DNA of 64,000 bases. Source: JAPKZH01 sp963715635. Lineage in GTDB: Bacteria > Acidobacteriota > Aminicenantia > Aminicenantales > UBA4085. The notes beneath the pieces are model-generated. The model was not told where the DNA came from. It searched no databases and saw only the letters and a list, made by a program, of their open reading frames with translations. Below, one piece after another: positions 8,350-16,771 of the stretch (position 1 is the stretch's first letter; the number at the start of each line of letters is the position of its first letter). A program made the position numbers and the translations under genes. The stretch is taken from assembly GCA_963715635.1 (NCBI GenBank), contig OY970261.1, forward strand, positions 806,001 through 870,000. Reading direction: 5' to 3'.

Positions 8350-9272
8350 GGTTCGACATCTCCCGAAATGATTTTGAGATAAAGGTCCTCGATGCTCATG
8401 GCCATGGGCCGCAACTCGAGCAGCCCGAACTGTCGGTCCAGGATGAGCTTGGCGATGTCGTCCCGCAGATCCTGGCCCGGCTTCCACTCGACCTTGAGCT
8501 CGTTGTCCTCGCGGTTGACTTTTTCGACTCCGGGAACGGTCCTCAGCAAGACCGCGGCGTCCTGGATGCCCTTGCGAACCTTGACGATGGCGCCTTCCTT
8601 TGTCCGGAAGGACGCAGTTAGTTCCTCGAGCGATCCCGAGGCCATGAGCTTTCCTTCTTTGATGATGACGACGCCATCGCAGGTCTGGGTGACCTCGGCC
8701 AGGATGTGGGTGGACAGGATGATGGTATGCTCGCCCTTGAGGGACTTGATTAGCTGGCGGATCTCGATGATCTGAGCCGGGTCGAGGCCGATCGTCGGCT
8801 CATCCAGGATGAGGACTTGAGGGTCATGGACGAGGGCCTGGGCGATGCCGACTCTCTGTTTGAAGCCGCGGGAGATATTTTTGATCAAGCGGCCTTTAAC
8901 CTGGTCCAGCCCGCTGACCTTGATCGCTTTGCCGACCGCCTCCTTTTTCTTGGCGGAAGGGATTTTTTTGATCGAGGCGACAAAGTTGAGGTATTCTGTC
9001 ACGGTCATGTCCGGGTAGAGCGGCAGGACCTCCGGCAGATAGCCCATGATCCGCTTGACTTCGTTCGGCTGCTCGAAGACGTCGAATTTTCCAATCGATG
9101 CCTTCCCATCCGTGGCGGGAAGGTAGCCGGTTAGGATGCGCATGGTGGTCGTCTTGCCGGCCGCATTGGGACCCAGGAACCCCCAGATCTTGCCTTTTTC
9201 GACCTTGAAGCTCAGGTCGCTGACGGCCAGCAGGTCACCGTACTTTTTCGTGAGGTGCTCAACGGCAATCAT
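8346..9272 (-). CDS. GldA-family ABC transporter ATPase
   Basis: 308 aa, cytoplasmic, first gene of the four-gene operon. Walker A is GFLGPNAAGKTTTMRIL (about residues 31-47), the signature loop is ISRGFKQRVGIAQAL (SRGFKQ in place of LSGGQ, as in many GldA/CcmA-type proteins), Walker B is QVLILDEPTIGLDP and the switch His is in STHILAEV. The C-terminal 90 residues are an extension beyond the nucleotide-binding domain. It is followed by its permease (4-nt overlap), the GldG-like protein and DUF4340. An AGGAGG-like site lies just upstream of the ATG at 9272. The 202-bp gap to argS holds its promoter; no convincing -35/-10 pair stood out. Confidence 0.9.
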   Translation of the reverse strand: MIAVEHLTKKYGDLLAVSDLSFKVEKGKIWGFLGPNAAGKTTTMRILTGYLPATDGKASIGKFDVFEQPNEVKRIMGYLPEVLPLYPDMTVTEYLNFVASIKKIPSAKKKEAVGKAIKVSGLDQVKGRLIKNISRGFKQRVGIAQALVHDPQVLILDEPTIGLDPAQIIEIRQLIKSLKGEHTIILSTHILAEVTQTCDGVVIIKEGKLMASGSLEELTASFRTKEGAIVKVRKGIQDAAVLLRTVPGVEKVNREDNELKVEWKPGQDLRDDIAKLILDRQFGLLELRPMAMSIEDLYLKIISGDVEP

Positions 9273-9474
9273 TCACAAACCTCCTTTCTCTGGATTCGGG
9301 GACACGTTCCGAATTTCCGGATTCGACGTATCTGCCAGAATCCTTATATCCGAACCTTTAAAATAAAACCTTCGAGATCATCCTATGGTTTCACGGCCGA
9401 TCCCGAATAGAACCGCCGTTCAAACTAGTTATTATAATAAATTTAATTCTGAAGGCAAAGCCTTGTCCGCCGCA

Positions 9475-11433
9475 TTACATTCTCTCCGGCACGGGGACGC
9501 CCATGAGGTCGAGCGCCCGAGCGAGGACGCCCCGGGCCAAATAGATGGTGGCAATCCTCATATTTTTGACCGCCTGATTGTCTTCGGCGAGGATCGGGTA
9601 GCGATGGTAATAGGCATTCAATTTCTGGCAGAGGTTGAAGGTAAATTTGGCCAGGTGGGAAAACTCGAGAGATTCCACGGAATGCAGGGTTTCTTCCTCG
9701 AGCTGGGCGGCATACGTGATGAGATCCCAGAACGAGGAACTCTCTTCCGGGGCCAGGCGTTCGAGAGGGAATTCCAGCCAGGCCGCGGCCTCTGGCTTTT
9801 CCGGAATCAGGCGTTTTTCGATGTCCGCCAGGCCAACACCCTCACGGTCTTCCATTTTCCGGAAAATGCTATTCAGCCGGACCGCCGTGTACTGGAGGTA
9901 AGGCCCTGTCTCTCCCTCGAAGCTGAGAGCGTCGTCGAAATCAAAGATGATCAGTGAGTTTCTGGCATATTTCAGCATGAAATAGCGCAAGGCTCCGCAG
10001 GCGATTTGACCGGCCGTCAGTTTTTTCTGCTCGGTCGGCAACTCGGGGTTTCTCTTGTCGACCTCGGCCAAGGCTTTTTCCATGAGCCTGTCGAGCAGGT
10101 CGTCGGCTTTGACCCCCAGCCCCTTCCGGCCCGAAACCTCCAAGAATGCTCTCCCGGCCTCTTCCCGGCTGACCTGGAAATTTAATTCTTTAAGGCTCCG
10201 CGGCGAGAGGGCGACTATCTCGTAGGAAAAGTGATTGGATTTTTCGGCCTGGCGGAAGAATTGGAGAGCCCTCAAACCCTGGACAACCACTTTTTGGAGA
10301 TAGGACTGTCGTGTATCGATGACATTGTAGACTTTGCTTCCCCCACCGAAAGAAGGGCTGCTGTCATTCGGCGTCGCCGTGCTGATCCAGAGGGTGTGGC
10401 CGTCGTCTTTGAGGAACGGCTCATAATAGAAGTCCTTTTCCAGCAGCCCGAACTTCCAGAGCTGGTAGGCGATGTCCTTCCCGACATAGGTCACTGTCCC
10501 ATCCGAGCGAACGATGATCTTTTCTTTTTCGGCCTCATCCTCAAGTTTCATGACCCAGCAGCCTTGATTCTCGCCTTCCGACACGTAATAGATCCCCTGC
10601 TTGTCTTTGAGAAGCGTGAACGCCCGCTCCCAGAATTTCAGGCCGAGGATCGAGCTTTCGCAGGGGAGGACATCATAGGTCACGCCGATCCTTTTCATCG
10701 TGGCCAGATGGGCCCTGAGGATCCGGCGGGAGACATGATGGGCCAGGGCAGACTCAGGATTTTGCCCATGCTCGATCCTTTTGAGGATTTCGGTCTTACG
10801 AGCCTGTGTTTCTGGATGATTGTCCAGATAGGCGACGGTTTGCGAATAGAGGTCCCAACAGTAATAATCGAATTTCTCAATGATCTCCAGGTCGGCTAGC
10901 GATTTTTTCTCCAACTCCAGGAGCCCGAAGACCACATCGACGACCTGGACGCCGGTGTCGTCGATATAATTCTGGACTTCGACCGTCTCGCCCTTGTCTC
11001 TCAAGCACCGGACTAATGTATCGCCCAGGCAGGCATTCCGGAGATGCCCGATGTGGGCGGCCTTGTTGGGATTGATGTTGGTGTGCTCGACAATGATCTT
11101 CGTTTCTTCCGGCCGGAGCGAAGATGTCTGAATGGATCGAAGCTTGTCTCTAAAGAAGTTTTTTTTCTCAAGGAAGAAATTGATATATCCGGCGCCCGCC
11201 ACCTCCATCTTTTCGACGCCGGGAAGACCCTCCAGGCGGGCGAGCATCTCCTGGGCGATCTGCCGAGGATTGGCCCTGAGCTTTTTCGCTAGCGGAAAGG
11301 GGAGCGAAAGCGCCAAGTCTCCCATCTTTGGCTGGGGCGGATAGAGGAAATCGATATCGGAAGGCGAGAGCGGATAGTTGCCCTTCAACTTCTCGAAAAT
11401 AGCGGCTTTCAGTTGAGCTTTTATTTTTAGCAT
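9475..11433 (-). CDS. argS: Arginyl-tRNA synthetase
   Basis: Charges tRNA-Arg with arginine. The ATG at 11433 gives 652 aa beginning MLKIKAQLKAAIFEKLKG; a longer frame begins at 11481 but adds a non-conserved leader. The N-terminal Arg-tRNA-synthetase N domain is followed by the class I HIGH motif in NPNKAAHIGHLRNACLGD. The KMSKS position reads EVSGRKGLGVKADDLLD, a degenerate form as expected for ArgS. The C-terminal DALR anticodon-binding domain contains GPYLQYTAVRLNSIFRK and ends LMGVPVPERM. Monocistronic by spacing: 202 bp to gldA and 211 bp to the methyltransferase gene. The upstream gap contains a phased AGGACA repeat. Confidence 0.96.
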   Translation of the reverse strand: MLKIKAQLKAAIFEKLKGNYPLSPSDIDFLYPPQPKMGDLALSLPFPLAKKLRANPRQIAQEMLARLEGLPGVEKMEVAGAGYINFFLEKKNFFRDKLRSIQTSSLRPEETKIIVEHTNINPNKAAHIGHLRNACLGDTLVRCLRDKGETVEVQNYIDDTGVQVVDVVFGLLELEKKSLADLEIIEKFDYYCWDLYSQTVAYLDNHPETQARKTEILKRIEHGQNPESALAHHVSRRILRAHLATMKRIGVTYDVLPCESSILGLKFWERAFTLLKDKQGIYYVSEGENQGCWVMKLEDEAEKEKIIVRSDGTVTYVGKDIAYQLWKFGLLEKDFYYEPFLKDDGHTLWISTATPNDSSPSFGGGSKVYNVIDTRQSYLQKVVVQGLRALQFFRQAEKSNHFSYEIVALSPRSLKELNFQVSREEAGRAFLEVSGRKGLGVKADDLLDRLMEKALAEVDKRNPELPTEQKKLTAGQIACGALRYFMLKYARNSLIIFDFDDALSFEGETGPYLQYTAVRLNSIFRKMEDREGVGLADIEKRLIPEKPEAAAWLEFPLERLAPEESSSFWDLITYAAQLEEETLHSVESLEFSHLAKFTFNLCQKLNAYYHRYPILAEDNQAVKNMRIATIYLARGVLARALDLMGVPVPERM

Positions 11434-11589
11434 CGACAATCCCTTATTATACTCAAAATAACTGTTAAGAATCATCACCATTTATCAACAGAAGAAACTT
11501 ATGTCTGCTTACAAAAATAGGTCTTCTTAAGATAAAGGAGGAACCTAAAGGCGTTTCCCGTCTCTCACAATCTCCACTATCAAAAATAT

Positions 11590-11642
11590 AGGACATTATA
11601 GGACAACCTATTTAGGACATTATGAGACAAAGCTACAGGACG
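11590..11642. repeat. phased AGGACA motif array upstream of argS
   Basis: Five copies of AGGACA or a one-base variant start at 11590, 11600, 11614, 11624 and 11637, that is at steps of 10, 14, 10 and 13 bp. It lies 157-209 bp upstream of the argS start and directly after the methyltransferase stop. Spacing near the helical repeat suggests a protein-binding array, but no known regulator is recognised. Confidence 0.45.
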
Positions 11643-11644
11643 TT

Positions 11645-12391
11645 TTAGTGACGTTTTCTAGCCAGGCAGACGATGGAGCTGCCGAGCGGGAGGTTGATGT
11701 GCTTGCTGAGAAAGGCCTCGAATCGGAGAATCACGTAAAGAACGGAGTTGAGCCGCGGGGGGACGGCTTGGAGGTCGGATTGAATAGCTTTGTTCCGCCA
11801 GGGCGCAAGATTTTCCATGAGCCGGATGGTCAAAACGGCCGGAAAAAGGAAAAAATTGAAATAGCTCCCTCGCACTAGAAAAAAACCGGCTAGTTCCAGC
11901 CGGGTCCTTAACGTTTTTTTCCGGTATCGTTCTCGCGCGTGGAAAGCCAGGTCATGACGGCCGCTCAGAATCTTAAGAGCACTGTCGGACAAAAGCAGGA
12001 AGCCGCCGTTTTTCAGCAGTCGATTGATTTCTCGCAGGACTTCGACATCATTTTTGATGTTCTTGTGGTAAAGGACGTCGAGCAAGACGATCAGGTCGAA
12101 GCTCCGGTCTTTAAAGGGAGGCTTCTGGATATCGGCCCGAGCTAATTTTTTCAAGCCCCTCTGGCGGCAAAAGCCGAGGGCGTCTTCAGAAAAGTCACAG
12201 CCAAACGCAGTTCCCAAGGCTTCAAAGAACTTGAGGTTATAGCCGGTACCGCAGCCGGCATCGAGCAGGGTGAGCTTTTTATCTTGTTTAAGGCGGGGCA
12301 GAAGAATGTTGCGGAGAATGTCGCGGCGGCCGCGAAACCACCAAAAATTTTCCTCGAGCTCGAAGTGCTTCCGATATTCGGCTTTTTCCAT
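11645..12391 (-). CDS. Class I SAM-dependent methyltransferase
   Basis: 248 aa. Motif I is TLLDAGCGTGYN (about residues 41-52), with the acidic motif II in FGCDFSEDAL, a third conserved strand in SFDLIVLLDVLYHKN, and LREINRLLKNGGFLLLS as post-motif III, typical of Methyltransf_11/23. The N-terminus FELEENFWWFRGRRDIL is common in methyltransferases of cell-surface polysaccharide or lipid-linked sugar loci. The C-terminal half contains a hydrophobic segment (FNFFLFPAVLTIRLM) that could associate with the membrane. It is the last gene of the minus-strand run that starts with the GT2 gene, separated from the aminotransferase by a repeat element. Acceptor substrate unknown. Confidence 0.85.
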   Translation of the reverse strand: MEKAEYRKHFELEENFWWFRGRRDILRNILLPRLKQDKKLTLLDAGCGTGYNLKFFEALGTAFGCDFSEDALGFCRQRGLKKLARADIQKPPFKDRSFDLIVLLDVLYHKNIKNDVEVLREINRLLKNGGFLLLSDSALKILSGRHDLAFHARERYRKKTLRTRLELAGFFLVRGSYFNFFLFPAVLTIRLMENLAPWRNKAIQSDLQAVPPRLNSVLYVILRFEAFLSKHINLPLGSSIVCLARKRH

Positions 12392-12419
12392 GGTTAGCGA
12401 TTGACATGAAGTCTGGTCA

Positions 12420-12490
12420 TGGCGAGTCTCTCAGCGCGGCCATCTTCCAGATGATGAGATCGCCACATCGCTACGCTCCTGGCGATGACA
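12420..12490. repeat. REP-like palindromic element overlapping the 3' end of the aminotransferase gene
   Basis: Read on the minus strand it begins GTCATCGCCAGGAGCGTAGC and continues GATGTGGCGATCTCATC, the pattern of the widespread GTCATTGCGAGGAGCGAAGCGAC family of intergenic palindromes. ATCGCC pairs with GGCGAT. A degenerate second half follows (GGCCGCGC, GACTCGCC). The last five codons and the stop of the aminotransferase gene lie inside it. A related sequence occurs near 41470-41502. Confidence 0.65.
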
Positions 12491-13667
12491 CACTTATTCT
12501 TTTTATCGCCTGGCAGACTTCTTCGATCTGGCTTTTCGTCAGCGCCAAGCCCGAAGGGAGATAGAAGCCTATTCGGGAGAGTTCTTCGGCCACAGGAAAG
12601 GACAGCCCTTGATACTCCCTCTCTTTGGCAAAGACCGGCTGTTCGTGGACGGGAATGAAAAACGTCCGGGTATCGATGCCTTCCGCTTTGAGCTTTTTCA
12701 TGACTTCATCCCGGGCCAGGCCGAATTCTTTTTCCACGAGAACCGCGTACATCCAGTAAACGTTCCTGGCCCATTCCTTTTGGCAAGGGAGAGCGAGCCC
12801 CCGCACTCCCGAAAGAAGCTCTTTGTAGGCGGCGGCCATGTCTTGCTTGATCTCGATGTATTTTTCAATTTCCTCGAGCTGGGCGGCCCCGATGGCGGCC
12901 TGGACGTTGGTCATCCGGTAGTTGAAGGCCAGTTCAGTATGAAGAAATCTTTTTTGGGGGGCATGGGCAAGATCTTTGAGGCTCCGGGCCCGTTCGGCCA
13001 CCTTGTCATCGTTTGTGACGACCATCCCGCCTTCGCCGGTCGTCACAATTTTATTGGCATAGAAACTGAAGCAGCCGATCTCTCCGATCGCTCCCGCATA
13101 CTGGGCTTTTTTGGGATTGCCGTCCGGATAGAACAGGGCCCCATGCGCTTCCGCCGCATCCTCCACGACCCGCAAAGAATATTCTCTGGCGATGGCCATG
13201 ATCGGATCCATGGGACAGGGATGGCCGTAGAGATGCACGGGCAATATGGCCTTGACCGTGGCCTTCGTCTGTTTATTGACAAGGACTTTTTTCCGCGGCT
13301 CGAAGCGGCAGCCTTTTTGTACGAATTCGAGGATTTTTTCCGGGTCGATATTGAACATGACCCGGTCCACATCCACGATCGCCGGCTTGGCGCCCGTGTA
13401 AAGCACCGCGTAAGGAACGGCGATCATGGTCAGGGCCGGGATGACGACTTCATCGCCGGGGCCGATGCCCAGGCTGGCCAGGGCAAGATGAAGCGCCGTC
13501 GTGCCGCTGGTTGTCGTTACGGCATGCCTGACTTTAAGATAGCTGGCGAATTGCTGCTCGAATTTCTGGATGTATGAGCCTGCCGAGGAGATCCAGCCGC
13601 TTTGAACGCAATCCGTGACGTATCTCAGCGTGTTTTTTGCGATGAGCGGTTCGTTGACGGGGATCAT
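12471..13667 (-). CDS. DegT/DnrJ/EryC1/StrS-family sugar aminotransferase
   Basis: 398 aa, PLP-dependent fold type I. Visible: TTTSGTTALHLALASLGIGP (cofactor phosphate region), GDEVVIPALTMIAVPYAV, VVEDAAEAHGA, and the Schiff-base lysine in CFSFYANKIVTTGEGGMVV. FNYRMTNVQAAIGAAQLEEI completes the family signature. Enzymes of this family transfer an amino group to a nucleotide-linked keto-sugar; the sequence is close in style to perosamine-type synthases, though the substrate is not determined. It follows the cupin gene by 6 bp and belongs to the GT2-cupin-aminotransferase-methyltransferase run. The extreme C-terminus VSSPGA and the stop are supplied by a REP-like repeat, so the natural end was probably altered by that insertion. 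Confidence 0.92.
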   Translation of the reverse strand: MIPVNEPLIAKNTLRYVTDCVQSGWISSAGSYIQKFEQQFASYLKVRHAVTTTSGTTALHLALASLGIGPGDEVVIPALTMIAVPYAVLYTGAKPAIVDVDRVMFNIDPEKILEFVQKGCRFEPRKKVLVNKQTKATVKAILPVHLYGHPCPMDPIMAIAREYSLRVVEDAAEAHGALFYPDGNPKKAQYAGAIGEIGCFSFYANKIVTTGEGGMVVTNDDKVAERARSLKDLAHAPQKRFLHTELAFNYRMTNVQAAIGAAQLEEIEKYIEIKQDMAAAYKELLSGVRGLALPCQKEWARNVYWMYAVLVEKEFGLARDEVMKKLKAEGIDTRTFFIPVHEQPVFAKEREYQGLSFPVAEELSRIGFYLPSGLALTKSQIEEVCQAIKRISVSSPGA

Positions 13668-13673
13668 GTTCGG

Positions 13674-14075
13674 TCAGAAGAATTCTTTGTCATCGAAGCC
13701 GGCATAGGGGCCTTGCTTGACTTCGATGATTTTGGCCGCTTCCAGGACTTTGACTTTGTGGCCGCCCCGGGCAAGGAGAACCGCGTCTCCCGGGGTCAGG
13801 ATCACCGTCCTCAATTTTTTTCTTTTGTCGTTATAAAGCTCGACCTTGATCTTGCCCTCCAGCAGGACCAGGACTTCCTGCGTTCGGAAAATTTCCCGTT
13901 TGACCAGTTTATGGCGGTGGCGCTTGACGATCTTACCCCTGGGATGGACGAGCATCCCCAGTTGCTGGGAGAACTCTCCGGGAGTAAAAAAATTCGGTCC
14001 GGGTTTTGAATAATCTTTGCGGAGAACGATGGCGAAGATATGATCGCCCTGCGTAACTTTCATAAGTCCTTTCAT
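13674..14075 (-). CDS. Cupin-fold protein of a surface-sugar locus
   Basis: About 133 aa from ATG at 14075, which overlaps the glycosyltransferase stop as ATGA; an internal ATG at 14063 behind AAAGGA is an alternative. HPRGKIVKRHRHK, then VLVLLEGKIKVELYNDK and LTPGDAVLLARGGHKVKVLE are the two cupin motifs with candidate metal-binding histidines. The ending VKQGPYAGFDDKEFF is typical of small cupins accompanying sugar-nucleotide genes (WxcM/FdtA-like neighbourhoods). It may isomerise or bind a nucleotide sugar made with the adjacent aminotransferase; this is inferred from context only. Confidence 0.72.
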   Translation of the reverse strand: MKGLMKVTQGDHIFAIVLRKDYSKPGPNFFTPGEFSQQLGMLVHPRGKIVKRHRHKLVKREIFRTQEVLVLLEGKIKVELYNDKRKKLRTVILTPGDAVLLARGGHKVKVLEAAKIIEVKQGPYAGFDDKEFF

Positions 14076-14845
14076 GATTGGGTCATCCCCGTCGTTGATT
14101 TTATTCTGGTGAACCTGAGCTGGATTGTCAACCAGACGTATTTCCATCCTTTTTTTAGGTAGTCAAAAAAGCTCTGGCCCGTTTTTGAGGCACCCGTCCG
14201 GCGCTCGACGCACATATAGGGGATTTCCGTAACTTTATAGCCCAGCTTCCGCGCCCGGTAGATCAAGTCGATGAAATATTCGCCGTAATCGCCTCGGAGC
14301 GGGATCTTGTTCAGGACTCTCCTTTTTAGGGCAATGAAGCCGCTGGTGTAGTCCTTGAACGTGCGGCCGAGGACTCGCTGGATGAAACTGTTAAGGGTCA
14401 GGCTCATCAGGTAGGCGAGGAGGGTGTCGTTGCTGCCGGCGACAATCTGGACGCCGCCGCCCTTGACGAACCGGCTCCCGACGAGCACATCCTGTCCTTG
14501 GCCGATCCCCCGCAGCAATTCATGGATCTTCGACGGCGGCATGGAGAAATCGCAGTCCGACCAGACGATTATCTCGCCTTTCGAATAGGCGATCCCATCC
14601 CGGAGTGCCGAGGCCAATCCCTTTTTGTCAATCCGGCGCAGGAGATAGAGTTGGGGAAGATTTTTTTGCATATCCTCCACGACCTGCCAAGTGCCGTCTG
14701 GAGAATTGTCATCGACCACGATCACTTCGGTATTCCGGGGCGTATATTTGAGGATTTCGAGGATCAGAGGGCCGATGTTGTCCCGCTCGTTATAGGTCGG
14801 GAGAATGACCGAAACGTCCCTGTGCGGCCGTTCCTGCGCGCTCAT
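14072..14845 (-). CDS. Family 2 glycosyltransferase, polyprenyl-phosphate sugar synthase type
   Basis: 257 aa, no membrane helices. GT-A fold motifs: SVILPTYNERDNIGPLI at the N-terminus, EVIVVDDNSPDGTWQV (nucleotide-binding Asp), GLASALRDGIAYSKGEIIVW with DCDFSMPP as the DxD-like metal motif, GSRFVKGGGV, and FKDYTSGFIALKR. This is the dolichol-phosphate mannosyltransferase (DPM1/DPMS) subgroup, which moves a sugar from a nucleotide donor to a polyprenyl phosphate at the inner face of the membrane. First gene of the minus-strand surface-sugar run; its promoter lies in the 416-bp gap shared with the divergent gcvT. Confidence 0.88.
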   Translation of the reverse strand: MSAQERPHRDVSVILPTYNERDNIGPLILEILKYTPRNTEVIVVDDNSPDGTWQVVEDMQKNLPQLYLLRRIDKKGLASALRDGIAYSKGEIIVWSDCDFSMPPSKIHELLRGIGQGQDVLVGSRFVKGGGVQIVAGSNDTLLAYLMSLTLNSFIQRVLGRTFKDYTSGFIALKRRVLNKIPLRGDYGEYFIDLIYRARKLGYKVTEIPYMCVERRTGASKTGQSFFDYLKKGWKYVWLTIQLRFTRIKSTTGMTQS

Positions 14846-14984
14846 CGCCGAATATTTTACTTATTCCGGGCCTCGAATTCTACATATATTATTTAGTTCA
14901 TCTTGGGCTGAGCGGGGATTGACGGACGGAAAAAAACTTTCGAGCGGCTCTTAAGAATGGTTCCTTTACTCTCTTTTAGCGAAG

Positions 14985-15133
14985 GGCAAGGCGCAAAAAA
15001 TAAAGTGGGGTGGCGCCGACCGGGCGCCCTGTCGCCCGGAACGGAAAAATTTGCGCTTGCCTGCTGCGATTTATATATCTCGAATATCCCTCCAAATTTT
15101 TCAGTGAGGACGAGGGGGCTGGTCGGCGACAGG
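14985..15133. other. structured intergenic region between GT2 and gcvT
   Basis: The 416-bp divergent gap 14846-15261 has no credible gene but contains nested complementarity. GGCAAGGCGCAAA at 14985-14997 faces TTTGCGCTTGCC at 15050-15061. Inside, CCGGGCG at 15020-15026 pairs with CGCCCGG at 15033-15039. A distal GGCGACAGG at 15125-15133 is perfectly complementary to CCTGTCGCC at 15028-15036, so two mutually exclusive foldings are possible. It could be a leader of gcvT, a small RNA or a repeat relic. The conserved glycine riboswitch core was not found. Confidence 0.4.
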
Positions 15134-15261
15134 ACCCCTTATCATTTATAAAGAAATGCCGGCCCTGAGCCATTTTTCTTCTTGCAAGCCATTGAATTCT
15201 ATGGTAGTAAATTATTTCACAGCCCGGAGAAAATCATATTACTTAAATAAGGAAGCCTCTT

Positions 15262-16350
15262 ATGAAAACAACCCGCCTCAATGCCAATCATAAAAAACTT
15301 GGCGCCAAGTTGATTGAATTTTTCGGCTGGGAGATGCCGGTCGAGTACAAGGGGATTATCGATGAGCACCTGGCCGTCCGCACGGCCGCCGGGCTGTTCA
15401 ACGTCAGCCATATGGGGGAGATCCTGATCACGGGAAAAGCGGCCTTGGCCTTTGTCCAGCATCTAACCCCCAACGATGCCTCGCGCCTGGCCGTGAACCA
15501 GGTCCAATACACGGCCCTAACGACTCCCCAGGGGACATTTGTCGATGACATGTTGGTCTATTGCCTTGACCCGGAAAAATATTTGCTCGTCGTGAATGCC
15601 GCTAATACGGATAAGGATTATCAGTGGGTCATCAGCCATTTGGCGGGGTTCAATGTCAAAGCCGAAAACTTCTCCGATTCGTACACTCAACTAGCCCTGC
15701 AAGGACCCAAAGCGGCGGAGATCCTCAAGCCGCTGACGGATGTCCGATTGGACGAGATGAAATCGTTCTGGGCAGCCTGGGGAAAAGTGGCCGGGCTTGA
15801 TACCCTCGTCTCTCGAACCGGCTACACCGGCGAGGACGGTTTTGAAATCTATACGACCGCCTCGAACCCCGGTGTTATCTGGGATGCGATCCTCGAAAGC
15901 GGCAAGTCCTTGGGAATTCAGCCCATCGGCCTGGGCGCCCGGGACACGCTGAGGCTTGAAGCCAAGCTCATGCTCTACGGAAACGATATTGACGACAAGA
16001 CGACCGTCCTGGAGGCCGATCTGAAATGGATCATCAAATTTAAAAAGGGGGCTTTTCTCGGCGGCGATGTCCTTTTAAAACAGAGTGAGGGGGGCATCCG
16101 GCGAAAGATCGTCGGCTTCGAGCTCTTGGACAGAGGAATCGCCCGGCCCCACTATCCCGTGTTTGTCGGAGGCGAAAAGGTCGCCGAAGTCCGCTCGGGA
16201 ACGTTCGCGCCCTACCTCAAAAAAAGCATCGGGCTCGTCTATTTGCCGATCGAGAAAACAGAAATCGGCACCGAATTCGAGATCGGGATCAGGGACAAAA
16301 AAGTCAGAGCCAGAGTCATCCCGACCCCGTTTTATAAGAGAAATTATTAG
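15262..16350 (+). CDS. gcvT: Aminomethyltransferase, glycine cleavage T-protein
   Basis: 362 aa, standard length. T-protein moves the one-carbon unit from the aminomethyl-lipoyl H-protein to tetrahydrofolate, releasing ammonia. Seen: FFGWEMPVEYKGIIDEHLAV and LFNVSHMGEI at the N-terminus, LQGPKAAEILKPL, the folate-site SRTGYTGEDGFEIY, and GARDTLRLEAKLMLYGNDID. The C-terminal barrel includes KKSIGLVYLPIEKTEIG. ATG at 15262 sits behind AAGGAAG. First gene of a six-gene glycine operon; gcvH follows after 33 bp with its own strong ribosome site (AAGGAGG). Confidence 0.96.
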   Translation: MKTTRLNANHKKLGAKLIEFFGWEMPVEYKGIIDEHLAVRTAAGLFNVSHMGEILITGKAALAFVQHLTPNDASRLAVNQVQYTALTTPQGTFVDDMLVYCLDPEKYLLVVNAANTDKDYQWVISHLAGFNVKAENFSDSYTQLALQGPKAAEILKPLTDVRLDEMKSFWAAWGKVAGLDTLVSRTGYTGEDGFEIYTTASNPGVIWDAILESGKSLGIQPIGLGARDTLRLEAKLMLYGNDIDDKTTVLEADLKWIIKFKKGAFLGGDVLLKQSEGGIRRKIVGFELLDRGIARPHYPVFVGGEKVAEVRSGTFAPYLKKSIGLVYLPIEKTEIGTEFEIGIRDKKVRARVIPTPFYKRNY

Positions 16351-16383
16351 ATTCCAAAAAAGAACTCATAAGGAGGCCGTACC

Positions 16384-16770
16384 ATGTATCCCCAAGATTT
16401 TTATTACACGAAAGACCACGAGTGGGTCCAGGTTAAAGGCGACCAGGCCCTGGTTGGGATCACCGAGTTTGCCCAGAAGCAGTTGGGTGATGTCGTTTAT
16501 ATCGAGCTCCCCGCCGTGGGCACCCAGCTCGACGTGCACCAGACGATCGGGTCGATCGAGTCGGTCAAGGCCGTTTCCGAGGTGTTTTCCCCGATCAGCG
16601 GGGAAGTGGCCGACGTCAATTCCGAGCTGAACAATTCTCCCGAGCTCGTCAATCAGGATCCCCACGGCAAGGGCTGGATCCTCCGTCTCAAGATCAAAAA
16701 TAAGGCCGACGTCAATTCCCTGATGAAAGCGACCGAGTACGAAAAATTCTTGGAAGGACTCGAACACTAA
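16384..16770 (+). CDS. gcvH: Glycine cleavage system H-protein (lipoyl carrier)
   Basis: 128 aa. A small lipoyl-domain protein that shuttles the aminomethyl group between the P- and T-proteins. KDHEWVQVKGDQALVGITEF and AQKQLGDVVYIELPAVGT are the conserved N-terminal strands; the lipoylated lysine lies in GSIESVKAVSEVFSP. SGEVADVNSELNNSPELVNQ and KGWILRLKIK complete the fold. The ATG follows AAGGAGGCCGTACC. Ends one base before the gcvPA start. Confidence 0.97.
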   Translation: MYPQDFYYTKDHEWVQVKGDQALVGITEFAQKQLGDVVYIELPAVGTQLDVHQTIGSIESVKAVSEVFSPISGEVADVNSELNNSPELVNQDPHGKGWILRLKIKNKADVNSLMKATEYEKFLEGLEH

Positions 16771-16771
16771 A

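Noticed and set aside
7270..8382. 370-codon frame antisense to the GldF/GldG genes
   Set aside because: Low-complexity Asp/Glu/Gln-rich product produced by reading membrane-protein codons backwards; no family match.
12609..13577. 322-codon frame antisense to the DegT aminotransferase
   Set aside because: The sense strand carries all catalytic motifs; the antisense product has none.
14957..15173. Short frames on both strands in the GT2-gcvT gap
   Set aside because: No ribosome sites and no family; the region is better described as structured non-coding DNA.
14846..15261. Glycine riboswitch expected before gcvT
   Set aside because: The conserved aptamer core and its typical tandem arrangement were not seen; only unrelated stem-loops are present.
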